From Pseudomonas rhizoryzae (GTDB taxonomy: Bacteria > Pseudomonadota > Gammaproteobacteria > Pseudomonadales > Pseudomonadaceae): a stretch of DNA of 64,000 nt. The notes under the pieces were generated by a model. That model did not search any database. It saw nothing but the letters and a program-made list of their open reading frames with translations, and had not been told where the DNA came from. The stretch is from NCBI RefSeq assembly GCF_005250615.1, contig NZ_SULM01000006.1:248001-312000 (forward strand). The letters run 5' to 3'. The translations under genes and the position numbers were made by a program. Shown here piece after piece: positions 49,359 through 57,415 of the stretch. Each line of letters starts with the position of its first letter. Within the stretch, counting starts at the first letter, position 1.

Positions 49359-49869
49359 AATAGAAGGCGCCGAACGCTGCGTAAGGGGCTACCACCGACA
49401 CATCCAGCGCCACGCCATCAGTCGCCTGTTTGACAAAGAACCCACCCGCCAGGGCCGATTGAGCGCCGCTCAACACCATCGCCCACTGCCCGCCGGACGT
49501 TTTCCAACGCTGCACCGCGGCTGCCAGCTGGAACAGCCCGGCAGCCATGGCCCAGAGTCCGAAAACCCCGATCGCAGCGCGGGTGCCAAAGGCCAGCGCC
49601 AGGCCTATCGCCAAGGCGACGCCCAGGCTGACGAAACCATTTGTCCGCTGGGCAGCGTTATTCTGCAAACCCCCACTTTTAATACCGTCCACGAAGTTCG
49701 CCAAAGCATCCCATGCAGGATATAGGACCAGTAACAGCGCCCCGACCAAGACATTCTCCCGGCCAAACGAGAGGGCCAGTAGAATCCAAACCAGCGAAAC
49801 AATGGCCCTGACCAGATAATATTTCTGTAGCCATCTAGCCTGGCCCCCATCAAGAGTTGTATTGCCCAT
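49294..49869 (-). CDS. DUF308-like membrane protein
   Basis: A 191-residue protein with about six hydrophobic helices (YYLVRAIVSLVWILLALSF; VLVGALLLVLYPAWDALANF; NGFVSLGVALAIGLALAF; GVFGLWAMAAGLFQLAAAV; AQSALAGGFFV; FGAFYFIVSAVWLAV), the layout of small DUF308/HdeD-type membrane proteins. Its 3' end overlaps the NTF2-like gene by 65 bases. Function unknown. Confidence 0.75.
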   Translation of the reverse strand: MGNTTLDGGQARWLQKYYLVRAIVSLVWILLALSFGRENVLVGALLLVLYPAWDALANFVDGIKSGGLQNNAAQRTNGFVSLGVALAIGLALAFGTRAAIGVFGLWAMAAGLFQLAAAVQRWKTSGGQWAMVLSGAQSALAGGFFVKQATDGVALDVSVVAPYAAFGAFYFIVSAVWLAVKHSRRPAGYGR

Positions 49870-50007
49870 GGAGCACTCCTATTAGTTTTTATCCATTGAA
49901 TGGAAAGCATTCTTGCTGATGAAAACTAAGCAACAGCAAAGGGAGCAGCGAAAGGCTTATCCAACTTCAAGAAGGTTTTATCCGCGGATTCAGCCAACGC
50001 TCTGCGC

Positions 50008-50853
50008 TTAGGTCGCGCTGAATGACTCGTAGTCGGTATCAAGGGCGCGGTCTCGCCAGGCGTCCATGTCGGCGCGAAGAGAGGCCAGCTTGTGCTCTGC
50101 GATGTCGTAGGCGACGGGGCCAAGCGGCAGATGCAACGGCGGATTCGCCGCTTCTACCGCCTGCACTATCAAGGCGGCAGCCTTCTGCGGATCTCCCGCC
50201 TGCTTGCCGTCATTGCTGTCTCGATAGGCGCGACGGCGGCCTGCGGTGTCGGCATAGACATCGATCACCTTGTTCGCCAGCGCGATGGAGCGCCCGAGAA
50301 AGTCGGTGCGAAAGGGCCCGGGCTCGACGATGATCACGCGCAGGCCAAGGGGTTCGACTTCCTTGGCCAGGGACTCGGAAAATCCCTCGACGGCGAACTT
50401 GCTCGCGCTGTAATAGCCTGAGCCGGGACCTCCCGAGAGTCCTGCCCCGGATGACAGATTGACGATGCGGCCAGCGCCGCTCTTGCGCAACGCCGGCAAG
50501 GCCAGGCGGGTCGTTTCGATCAGCCCGAATACGTTCACCTCGAAAACCGGCCGGTATTCCCGGGGTTCGGCCTCTTCGACGGCGCCGATAAAACCGATTC
50601 CAGCGTTATTCACCAATATATCGAGCCCGCCGAATGCCTGCTCCGCGAAAGCGATAGCGGCGGCTACGGAGTTGGCGTCGGTGACGTCCAAGTGGACAGC
50701 CCTTACGTTATGCGGGAAGCGCCGGGTTAGATCTTGCAACCTGAGCGGATCTCGCGCCGTGGCGACGATATTGTCGCCGCGCCTAGCAGCCGCTGCGGCA
50801 ATATGCTGGCCGAGACCACTCGAACAACCGGTAATGAGCCACGTCTTTTTCAT
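50008..50853 (-). CDS. SDR family oxidoreductase
   Basis: A 281-residue SDR. ITGCSSGLGQHIAAAAARRG binds NAD(P), and INLSSGAG-like NLSSGAGLSGGPGSGYYSASKFAVEGFSESLAKEVEPLG contains the Ser and Tyr-x3-Lys (YSASK). The long C-terminal tail with DSNDGKQAGDPQKAAALIVQAVEAANPPLHLPLG matches ketoreductase-like proteins of the COG0300/COG4221 type. Probably cotranscribed with the MFS gene upstream of it on this strand (58-base gap). Confidence 0.88.
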   Translation of the reverse strand: MKKTWLITGCSSGLGQHIAAAAARRGDNIVATARDPLRLQDLTRRFPHNVRAVHLDVTDANSVAAAIAFAEQAFGGLDILVNNAGIGFIGAVEEAEPREYRPVFEVNVFGLIETTRLALPALRKSGAGRIVNLSSGAGLSGGPGSGYYSASKFAVEGFSESLAKEVEPLGLRVIIVEPGPFRTDFLGRSIALANKVIDVYADTAGRRRAYRDSNDGKQAGDPQKAAALIVQAVEAANPPLHLPLGPVAYDIAEHKLASLRADMDAWRDRALDTDYESFSAT

Positions 50854-50911
50854 GGTGTTGCCCCTTCATAGTGGTTGCAAAGGCGGTATGCCCGTTTGAT
50901 GGAGGTGCGCC

Positions 50912-52390
50912 TTAGTCATTGGCGTCTGAAGTTCTTTGCCAACTCAATCCCGCCGCCAGCGCCAAGGCACCGGCAATCGCCAGGGACGTCAGCGAAAAGG
51001 CGAAGCGAACCGTCGCGGCAGGGGCGCCATCGGGGGCGAGTAGGAAGAACAGGCCACCCAGGAGCGCGACCGACAGGGCAGCGCTGATCTGCAAGGTGGC
51101 ATTCATCAAGCCGGCCGCGAGACCGGCCAAGCTCGGCGCCACCTGATCCGCGTTCAACCTGACCAGGGCGGGCAGCGCGATGCCCTGGCCCAGGCCGATC
51201 AAGAGCAGCGGAACGGGTAGCCAGGCGGGTGAGCCCGCCAGGGCGGCTACCAGCACCAACCCCGTGACCTCCAGGGCCATGCCCAGGGAGGCGGTGCGGG
51301 TGCCCAGGCACTGGGCGATGCGCGGACTGCACAGGGGACCGCACAGAAACCCGACTCCCAGGGGCAGAATCGCCCAACCCGCCGCCAAGGCGCCGTGGCC
51401 CAGCCCCGCCTGCTGGTAGACGGCGAAGATGAGGAAGAAAGGGGCAAGGGCGTAGAACAGGAAGGTCGCCAGCAGGCTGCGGCGCAGTCTGGCTGCAGCC
51501 AGCAGGGAGGGCAGCACCAAGGGCATTTCGCCCGCCGCTTCCTTGCGCTGCTCGTAGCGCCAGAACAGCCGCAGCAACACCCCGCTCAAGAGCAGCAGGG
51601 GGACGGACCACCAGGGCCACGCGAGTCGCGGCCCCTCGACGAGGGGGACGACCAGCGCCAATAGCCCTGCGGCGAGCAAGCAGGCGCCAATGACGTCCAG
51701 CCGCGCTCCCTGATTCGCCCGACTCTCGCGCAGCCAGGCCAAGGCGGCAGGCAAGGCGCAGAGGATGACGGGAAGGTTGATGAGAAAGATGCTGCGCCAG
51801 CCAAGTCCGAAGGGACTGGCTTCGATCAGCACGCCACCCAACACCTGGCCGCTGACCGAGGCGAGCCCGAAGGTGGCACCATAAAAGCCGAGCGCCCGAT
51901 TCTTCTCCTCCGCCGGGAAGGTGGCATGGATCAAGGCCAGGGACTGGGGTGCCATGATGGCGGCGGCTATGCCCTGCAGCAGCCGCCCGACGATGAGGAT
52001 CTCGGGCGAGGATGCCAGTCCGCACAGCGCCGAGGCCAGGCCGAAGCCGACCATGCCGCCCAGATAGACGCGTTTGCGACCGTAGAGATCGCCTAGCCGC
52101 CCACCCAGGATCAGGGTGACCGCATAGGCGGTCGCATAGACCGACACCACCAATTGGGCGAGATCCGAAGACGCCTGGAAGTCGCTACGGATCACCGGCA
52201 GCGCCACATTGACGATGAAGAAGTCGAGCGGCGGCAGCAGTGTGCCGAGCAACAACACCCCCAGGGCGAACCAGCGGCGGCTGTCGGGTTGTGCCCTGGC
52301 GCCGTCCGCCGCTCGGGAGTGGGCGACGCCCGCCTCCAGGCCCTTGCAGGCGCCCGTTACCCTAGCTGTACTCTCTTGCAGTCTGCTCAT
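50912..52390 (-). CDS. MFS drug exporter, DHA2 (EmrB/QacA) type
   Basis: A 492-residue, fourteen-helix major facilitator. WFALGVLLLGTLLPPLDFFIVNVALPVI (helix 1, motif D1), GGRLGDLYGRKRVYL (loop 2-3) and GFYGATFGLASVSGQVLGGVLIE (antiporter motif C) are present. These usually export toxic compounds by H+ antiport. The ATG at 52390 gives a 38-residue hydrophilic leader, so a later start is possible. Divergent from a LysR regulator. Confidence 0.87.
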   Translation of the reverse strand: MSRLQESTARVTGACKGLEAGVAHSRAADGARAQPDSRRWFALGVLLLGTLLPPLDFFIVNVALPVIRSDFQASSDLAQLVVSVYATAYAVTLILGGRLGDLYGRKRVYLGGMVGFGLASALCGLASSPEILIVGRLLQGIAAAIMAPQSLALIHATFPAEEKNRALGFYGATFGLASVSGQVLGGVLIEASPFGLGWRSIFLINLPVILCALPAALAWLRESRANQGARLDVIGACLLAAGLLALVVPLVEGPRLAWPWWSVPLLLLSGVLLRLFWRYEQRKEAAGEMPLVLPSLLAAARLRRSLLATFLFYALAPFFLIFAVYQQAGLGHGALAAGWAILPLGVGFLCGPLCSPRIAQCLGTRTASLGMALEVTGLVLVAALAGSPAWLPVPLLLIGLGQGIALPALVRLNADQVAPSLAGLAAGLMNATLQISAALSVALLGGLFFLLAPDGAPAATVRFAFSLTSLAIAGALALAAGLSWQRTSDAND

Positions 52391-52516
52391 AGCTGATCAC
52401 CCATGCGGAGCCAGTTCCAACCTCACTGGCAGGGGTCCGATGGACCGGGATTGACGTGAACCGTCATGGTCTCCACTACGTTATTGTTTGGGGACTGCCC
52501 TTCCTGCATATTGAAT

Positions 52517-52530
52517 GTTCATTTTTGAAC
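52517..52530. promoter_or_regulatory. GTTCA-N4-TGAAC palindrome before the LysR gene
   Basis: GTTCA (52517-52521) and TGAAC (52526-52530), 12 bases before the chosen ATG of the LysR gene. A candidate site for autoregulation and for control of the divergent MFS gene. Confidence 0.5.
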
Positions 52531-52541
52531 GAGCGGTCAGC

Positions 52542-53420
52542 ATGGAATGGGGTGATGTGCGGATCTTCCTGGCGGTCGCCCGCGGCGGGTCCTATGGCTC
52601 GGCGGCGCGGGCGCTGGACATCAGCCACCCGACCGTGGGTCGAAGGATCAAGGTGCTCGAGGAGGAAGCCGGGCAAGCGCTGTTCCGCCGCACGAGCGAC
52701 GGTCTGATCCTGACCAACTCAGGCGATGCGGTCTTTGCCCTGGCCGAGTCCATGGAGGCTTCGGCCCTGGCCATGGAGCGGCGCCTGGCCGGTAACCAGG
52801 AGCGCCTGGAGGGGCTGTTGCGGATTTCCTCGGCGGACTGGTTTGCCGGCTATGTGCTGGCGCCGGTCCTGGCCGAGCTGAGCCGTCGGCACCCCGCCGT
52901 GGTGCCCGAGGTCATCGCCAGCTATCGACTGCTGGATCTCTCCCGGCGCGATGCGGACGTGGCCTTTCGCCTGGTGCCCTTCAGCGAACCGGATATCGTG
53001 CAGCGGCGGTTCCTGACCCTGCCCTATGGGCTCTATGGCTCGGCCGCCACCGCGCGGGCCGTGCAGGAAGATCCGGCCTCGGTCGGCCTGATCCTGATGA
53101 ACACCGCGCAAGCGCACTTTCCCGATGTCGCCTGGTTGATCGAGCGGCTGCCGGAGTCACGACGCGCGTTCACCAGTACCAGTCGGACGGTCCAGGCGCA
53201 GCTGTGCCGGCGCGGCCTGGGGGTCGCCGTCCTGCCCCGCCCGGTCGGCGATGCGACGGCAGGCCTGCAGCTGATCGAGACCTTCGGCCCGCCGCCGTCG
53301 CGGGAGATCTGGGTGGGCTACCACCAGGATCTGCGGCTCATGGATCGGCTGCGCGCGCTGCTGGATATCGCGGAGGAGTTGCTGGGTCCGGCAGGTGACG
53401 CCTGGGCTCCTGTCATCTAG
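52542..53420 (+). CDS. LysR-family regulator
   Basis: A 292-residue LysR-type regulator. The N-terminal winged helix is MEWGDVRIFLAVARGGSYGSAARALDISHPTVGRRIKVLEEEAGQALFRR. The effector-binding part follows (RISSADWFAGYVLAPVLAELSRRHPAVVPEVIAS). I chose ATG at 52542 because the family begins close to the DVRIF helix, and the palindrome at 52517-52530 would lie inside the longer frame from 52515. It faces the MFS-SDR pair and probably controls it. Confidence 0.85.
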   Translation: MEWGDVRIFLAVARGGSYGSAARALDISHPTVGRRIKVLEEEAGQALFRRTSDGLILTNSGDAVFALAESMEASALAMERRLAGNQERLEGLLRISSADWFAGYVLAPVLAELSRRHPAVVPEVIASYRLLDLSRRDADVAFRLVPFSEPDIVQRRFLTLPYGLYGSAATARAVQEDPASVGLILMNTAQAHFPDVAWLIERLPESRRAFTSTSRTVQAQLCRRGLGVAVLPRPVGDATAGLQLIETFGPPPSREIWVGYHQDLRLMDRLRALLDIAEELLGPAGDAWAPVI

Positions 53421-53447
53421 ACGACAGGAGCCCAGGCGGAGGAACAA

Positions 53448-54161
53448 TCAGGCGCCGAAGGCGCCGTCGATGGTATGCATGGCGCCCGTGACGAAGCCGG
53501 CCTCGGGTCCGGCCAGCCAAGCCACCATGCCGGCCACTTCCTCGACGCGGCCGTGGCGCTTGATCGCCAGGAAGCTGTGCATCATGTCCTTCATCGGCCC
53601 CTCGGCGGGATTCATATCGGTATCGATGGGCCCCGGCTGCACCACGTTGACGGTGATGCCGCGCGGCCCGAAATCCCGCGCCAGGCCGCGGGCCAGCCCC
53701 TGCAGCGCGGATTTGCTCACGGCGTAGGCAGCCAGGCCGGGAACCGGCATGCGGTCGCCATTCACCGAGCCGATCACGATGATGCGGCCACCGGCGGGCA
53801 TCTGCCGCGCGGCCTCCACCGCGGCGTGATAGGGCGCGTGCACATTGATGCGCAGCAGCCGGTCGACGGCGTCCGGGTCCTGCTCCAGCGCATCGCCGAA
53901 GAGGGCGACACCGGAATTCACCACCAGCACGTCCAGCGGACCGCTGTTGCGCACCCGGGCGATGACCGCGTCGCGGTCGGCGCTGTCGGTCGCCTGGGCG
54001 GTGCTACCGGTTTCGGCGGCCAGCGCCTGGGCGGCCTCCTGGGAACTGGAATAGGTGAAGGTCACCCGGGCCCCCTCGGCGGCGAAGCGCCGCACGATGG
54101 CCGCGCCTATCCCGCGGCTGCCACCCAGAACCAGTACCGACTTGCCTGCAAAATTCGCCAT
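53448..54161 (-). CDS. SDR family oxidoreductase
   Basis: A 237-residue SDR with the NAD(P) loop VLGGSRGIGAAIVRRFAAEGARVTFTYS and IGSVNGDRMPVPGLAAYAVSKSALQGLARGLARDFGPRG (Ser and Tyr-x3-Lys, YAVSK). It looks like the FabG-like or BdcA-like group; substrate unknown. An AGGAGG ribosome site precedes ATG at 54161. Divergent from a TetR gene with paired palindromes between them. Confidence 0.88.
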   Translation of the reverse strand: MANFAGKSVLVLGGSRGIGAAIVRRFAAEGARVTFTYSSSQEAAQALAAETGSTAQATDSADRDAVIARVRNSGPLDVLVVNSGVALFGDALEQDPDAVDRLLRINVHAPYHAAVEAARQMPAGGRIIVIGSVNGDRMPVPGLAAYAVSKSALQGLARGLARDFGPRGITVNVVQPGPIDTDMNPAEGPMKDMMHSFLAIKRHGRVEEVAGMVAWLAGPEAGFVTGAMHTIDGAFGA

Positions 54162-54180
54162 GACCCTACCTCCTGATTAA

Positions 54181-54196
54181 TGTAGTGAGTGTTACA
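54181..54196. promoter_or_regulatory. TGTA-N8-TACA operator candidate, site 1
   Basis: TGTAGTGAGTGTTACA in the 72 bases between the SDR and TetR genes. It has the same arms and spacing as site 2, 49 bases away. Confidence 0.6.
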
Positions 54197-54229
54197 ATAA
54201 ATCTCACACGCCGCCTGTCAAAGTATTTT

Positions 54230-54245
54230 TGTAATGATCGCTACA
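54230..54245. promoter_or_regulatory. TGTA-N8-TACA operator candidate, site 2
   Basis: TGTAATGATCGCTACA, extended outward to TTTGTA...TACAAA (54228-54247). It overlaps the TetR gene's ATG at 54234. A repressor bound here would block its own translation start region. Confidence 0.6.
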
Positions 54246-54833
54246 AATAAATCCGCACCCCGTGGCCGTCCGCGCCGTTTCGATCCGGACCAGGCCGTCG
54301 CCCGCGCGCAGCGTCTGTTCCATGAACAGGGCTACGACGGGGTGAGCGTCGCCGACCTCACCCAGGCCCTCGGCATCAATCCACCCAGTTTCTATGCGGC
54401 CTTCGGCAGCAAGGCCGAGCTGTATCGGAAGGTGCTCGAACGCTACGCCCTGACCGACGCCCTGCCCTTGCGGCAGATCCTGGCCGCCGACCGGCCGCTG
54501 ACCATGGCGCTGGTGCAGCTACTGGAAGAGGCGGCGCGCCGCTACGCGGCCGATCCGCTCGCGACGGGCTGTCTGGTGCTGGAGGGTATGCATTGCGACG
54601 ATCCCCAGGCGCGCGCGGCGGCCAATGTCTATCACCTGACGGCCCAGGAGCTCATCCACAGCAGCATCGCCGCGCGCTATCCACAACAGGCGCAGCTGGT
54701 GGCCGATTTCGTCGCCACCACCATGGCCGGCCTCTCCGCCAGTGCGCGCTACGGCCAGAGTCTGGAGCGCCTGCTGGCCAGCGCCCGCCTGGCCGGTCTG
54801 GCGGTGACCCAGACGCTGCCCGAAGACGCCTGA
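54234..54833 (+). CDS. TetR-family regulator
   Basis: A 199-residue TetR/AcrR regulator. The DNA-binding part is RGRPRRFDPDQAVARAQRLFHEQGYDGVSVADLTQALGINPPSFYAAFGSKAELY. GCLVLEGMHCDDPQARAA and the closing FVATTMAGLSASARYGQSLERLLASARLAGLAV fit the YcdC/NemR-like size class. Two TGTA-N8-TACA sites flank its start. Likely autorepressor and repressor of the SDR. Confidence 0.87.
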   Translation: MIATNKSAPRGRPRRFDPDQAVARAQRLFHEQGYDGVSVADLTQALGINPPSFYAAFGSKAELYRKVLERYALTDALPLRQILAADRPLTMALVQLLEEAARRYAADPLATGCLVLEGMHCDDPQARAAANVYHLTAQELIHSSIAARYPQQAQLVADFVATTMAGLSASARYGQSLERLLASARLAGLAVTQTLPEDA

Positions 54834-54848
54834 GCCGTCGCCGCGCCC

Positions 54849-55772
54849 TTACTCGCCCGCGATGAACAGCGGATTGAAGCCGCTGCGGGCATAGCGCCCT
54901 GCTTCGGCCAGGGCGAAATCCAGCGGCAGGCTGGCGAGGTCGTCGGCGAGGGGATCGGCGCCGAGGTTGAAGCTCTTGCTGACCAGCTTGAGGTAGCTGT
55001 CGCAGCTGTCGCAGGTCTCGGCCTGGGCGGCCAGGGGCGTCTTGCCTGCGTCGTCTTCCAGGGCCAGATAGCGCACCTGGGCGCTGGTGTTGCAGCAGCT
55101 GCACTTGCTGCGTTCCAGGTGCCATTCGGTGGCGCAGAGACTGCAGTGCAGATAGCGCACGTTGTCGCGATCACGGTCGGCGTGGACGATGCTGGCCAGC
55201 GGCGGCGCCGCGCAGGTCGGGCACAGCACCCGGCTGGCATCGCCCAGGCGCTGGGGCGGTTGCGGCAGGCTCAGGGCCAGGCGTACCCAGGCGACCTGCA
55301 GGGCAGCGCCCACTAGGGGCAGCAGCGCCCGGACCTCTGGGGCGCCGGGCTCCTGAGCGAGCAACTGCTCGGCGAGCCGTTGACGCTCGGTCTCCGGCAA
55401 GGCGGCCAGTTGTTCGAGCACCGGCCGCTGACGCGCGGCGATGCGCAGTTCCAGGTTGGCCAGCAACGCCTCCAGATCGCCCTGCCAGTCCAGATCCCGC
55501 AGCAGCGCCTGCCCCTGCAGCGGCGGCATGCCGTGCTCCAGGGCCAGGCTGAAGGCATCCGGCGCCGGTTGCCAGCTGGGCTGGCGTTCCTGCAGGACGG
55601 CCTCCTGGGCCTGGACCAGCAGGGCCATGAAGCCGAGGAAATCGCCCAGCTCGGGGCTGCGCTCGGCCAGTTCGCGCAGGCGGCGGGCGCGACGGGCGAA
55701 CAGTTGGCGATCGGGCAGCACCACCGGCGGCGGATTGAGGATGCCGGTGGGCGAGGTGCCGTACTGATGCAT
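54849..55772 (-). CDS. fdhE: Formate dehydrogenase accessory protein FdhE
   Basis: A 307-residue cytoplasmic protein needed for assembly of membrane-bound formate dehydrogenases. The four metal-binding Cys pairs are present: CPTC, CSLC, CSCC and CDSC, in the C-terminal third (about 190-265). The ATG overlaps the gamma-subunit stop by one base (TGATG), so it is the last gene of the operon. Confidence 0.94.
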   Translation of the reverse strand: MHQYGTSPTGILNPPPVVLPDRQLFARRARRLRELAERSPELGDFLGFMALLVQAQEAVLQERQPSWQPAPDAFSLALEHGMPPLQGQALLRDLDWQGDLEALLANLELRIAARQRPVLEQLAALPETERQRLAEQLLAQEPGAPEVRALLPLVGAALQVAWVRLALSLPQPPQRLGDASRVLCPTCAAPPLASIVHADRDRDNVRYLHCSLCATEWHLERSKCSCCNTSAQVRYLALEDDAGKTPLAAQAETCDSCDSYLKLVSKSFNLGADPLADDLASLPLDFALAEAGRYARSGFNPLFIAGE

Positions 55773-56488
55773 CAGGGAGTCCCCTTGTCGGGCATGCGGT
55801 GTTCATCCAGGGGCCGCTCGCCCCGCTCGTCCTGCTCGCCGCTTTCGCGGCGTTCCTGCTCGACGATTTCGTCATACCACAGCCGGTGGTGGTGCTTGGC
55901 CCAGGCGCGGCTGACGCGGCCCTGGGTCATGGCGCGGAAGGAGCCCTTCACCCAGATCGCCGAATAGACGTGGATGATCAGGGTGACGATGGCGACGAAG
56001 GCGACATAGGCGTGCACCAGGCTGGAAAAGCGCAGCCAGCCACGCGGCAGGATGTCGGCGAAGTACGGCCGCCAGATGAAGAAGCCGCTGAGCAGCAGCG
56101 CCGGCACCGACAGCAGCATCACCCAGTACACCAGCTTCTGCCCCGGGTTGTTGGCGCCGATGGGCGGCGCCCGTTCATCGCGGTTGGCGAGGACGTCGCC
56201 GATGCGCCGCACCCAGGCCACGTCGTGGCGCTTGAACAGATTGACCTTGAAGAAGCGCACCGCCATGACCACGAAACCCAGGCTCATGGCCACCCCGATG
56301 AAGGGGTGCAGGATGCGCGTCATGGTCGGCCCGCCGAACAGCGCCGTGAGGTCGAAGAAAAACGGGTGGAAGAAGGCCAGGCCGCTCAGGGTCAGGCAGA
56401 CGAAGGTGAAGGCGATGAACCAGTGATTCAGCCGGCTGAAGGTGGTGTAGCGCAGGATGCCGCGCTTGTTGTCCGACGGCGTGGTCAT
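55772..56488 (-). CDS. fdoI: Formate dehydrogenase cytochrome b556 subunit (gamma)
   Basis: A 238-residue membrane anchor that carries haem b and passes electrons from formate to quinone. It begins [42 protein letters not shown] and has four hydrophobic helices with histidines ([30 protein letters not shown]). ATG at 56488 overlaps the beta-subunit stop (ATGA). The C-terminal tail is strongly charged. The E. coli counterparts are FdnI and FdoI; I use fdo symbols for this set without deciding between the two isoenzymes. Confidence 0.93.
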   Translation of the reverse strand: MTTPSDNKRGILRYTTFSRLNHWFIAFTFVCLTLSGLAFFHPFFFDLTALFGGPTMTRILHPFIGVAMSLGFVVMAVRFFKVNLFKRHDVAWVRRIGDVLANRDERAPPIGANNPGQKLVYWVMLLSVPALLLSGFFIWRPYFADILPRGWLRFSSLVHAYVAFVAIVTLIIHVYSAIWVKGSFRAMTQGRVSRAWAKHHHRLWYDEIVEQERRESGEQDERGERPLDEHRMPDKGTP

Positions 56489-57405
56489 GGCCGATCCTCC
56501 TCGCGCGCGGCGTGGCGCTCTGCCTCGTCCGGGGATTCCTCGGGTTCTTCCTTGGGTCCCTTGGTCAGGTAGTGGGCGATGCCGGCGATGGCGGTGACGC
56601 CCAGCAGCGCCGACATGATCGGCTTGGTCACGCCCTTCCACAGGCTGACCATGGGGCTGATCTGCGGATCGGCCGGCAGGTGGGTATAGAGCTCCGGCTT
56701 GTCGGCGTGCTGCAGCACGTACATCACATGGGTGCCGCCCACCCCCGCCGGATCGTAGATACCAGCGCCGGGAAAGCCCCGGTCGTTGAGCTGGCCGACG
56801 CGCATCTGGGCGTGCTCGGTCATGTCCTCCTTGGTGCCGAACATGATCGCCCCGGTCGGGCAGGACTTGACGCAGGCCGGCTCCAGGCCGTGGTAGACGC
56901 GGTCGGAACAGAGGGTGCACTTGTAGGCCTTCTGGTCCTTCTTGGAGATGCGCGGCACGTCGAAGGGGCAGCCCGAGACGCAATAGCCGCAGCCGATACA
57001 GTGCTCGGAATTGAAGTCGACGATGCCGTTGGCGTACTGCACGATGGCCCCCGGCGCCGGGCAGGCCTTGAGGCAGCCCGGCTCGGCGCAATGCATGCAG
57101 TTGTCCTTGCGGATCAGCCACTCCAGGTTGCCCTTCTCGTTGACGTATTCGTCGAATCTCATCACCTGGAAGGTTTCCGGGGTGAGGTCCGGCGGGTTGT
57201 TGTAGGTGCCGTTGCAATGGCCGACCTCGTCACGCAGGTCGTTCCATTCCGAGCAGGCCACCTGGCAGGCCTTGCAGCCGATGCAGCGCGACACGTCGAT
57301 CAGCTTGGCCACCGCCTCCACCCCGCCGATGCGGGTGTGGGGCGACTCCTCGGAGGTGGCCGAGCGTGCGACGATGTTCTGGAAGTTGACTTGATCGCCT
57401 CTCAT
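56485..57405 (-). CDS. fdoH: Formate dehydrogenase iron-sulfur subunit (beta)
   Basis: A 306-residue electron-transfer subunit with four [4Fe-4S] clusters: [45 protein letters not shown] and [23 protein letters not shown]-terminal helix ([18 protein letters not shown], about 262-280) anchors it in the membrane. It starts 10 bases after the alpha stop. Confidence 0.96.
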   Translation of the reverse strand: MRGDQVNFQNIVARSATSEESPHTRIGGVEAVAKLIDVSRCIGCKACQVACSEWNDLRDEVGHCNGTYNNPPDLTPETFQVMRFDEYVNEKGNLEWLIRKDNCMHCAEPGCLKACPAPGAIVQYANGIVDFNSEHCIGCGYCVSGCPFDVPRISKKDQKAYKCTLCSDRVYHGLEPACVKSCPTGAIMFGTKEDMTEHAQMRVGQLNDRGFPGAGIYDPAGVGGTHVMYVLQHADKPELYTHLPADPQISPMVSLWKGVTKPIMSALLGVTAIAGIAHYLTKGPKEEPEESPDEAERHAAREEDRP

Positions 57406-57415
57406 AGAACCTCCC

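Noticed and set aside
55772-57217. A 481-codon fusion reading into the formate dehydrogenase gamma subunit
   Set aside because: The upstream part is an out-of-frame reading of the beta subunit; the gamma gene begins at ATG 56488 with an ATGA overlap.
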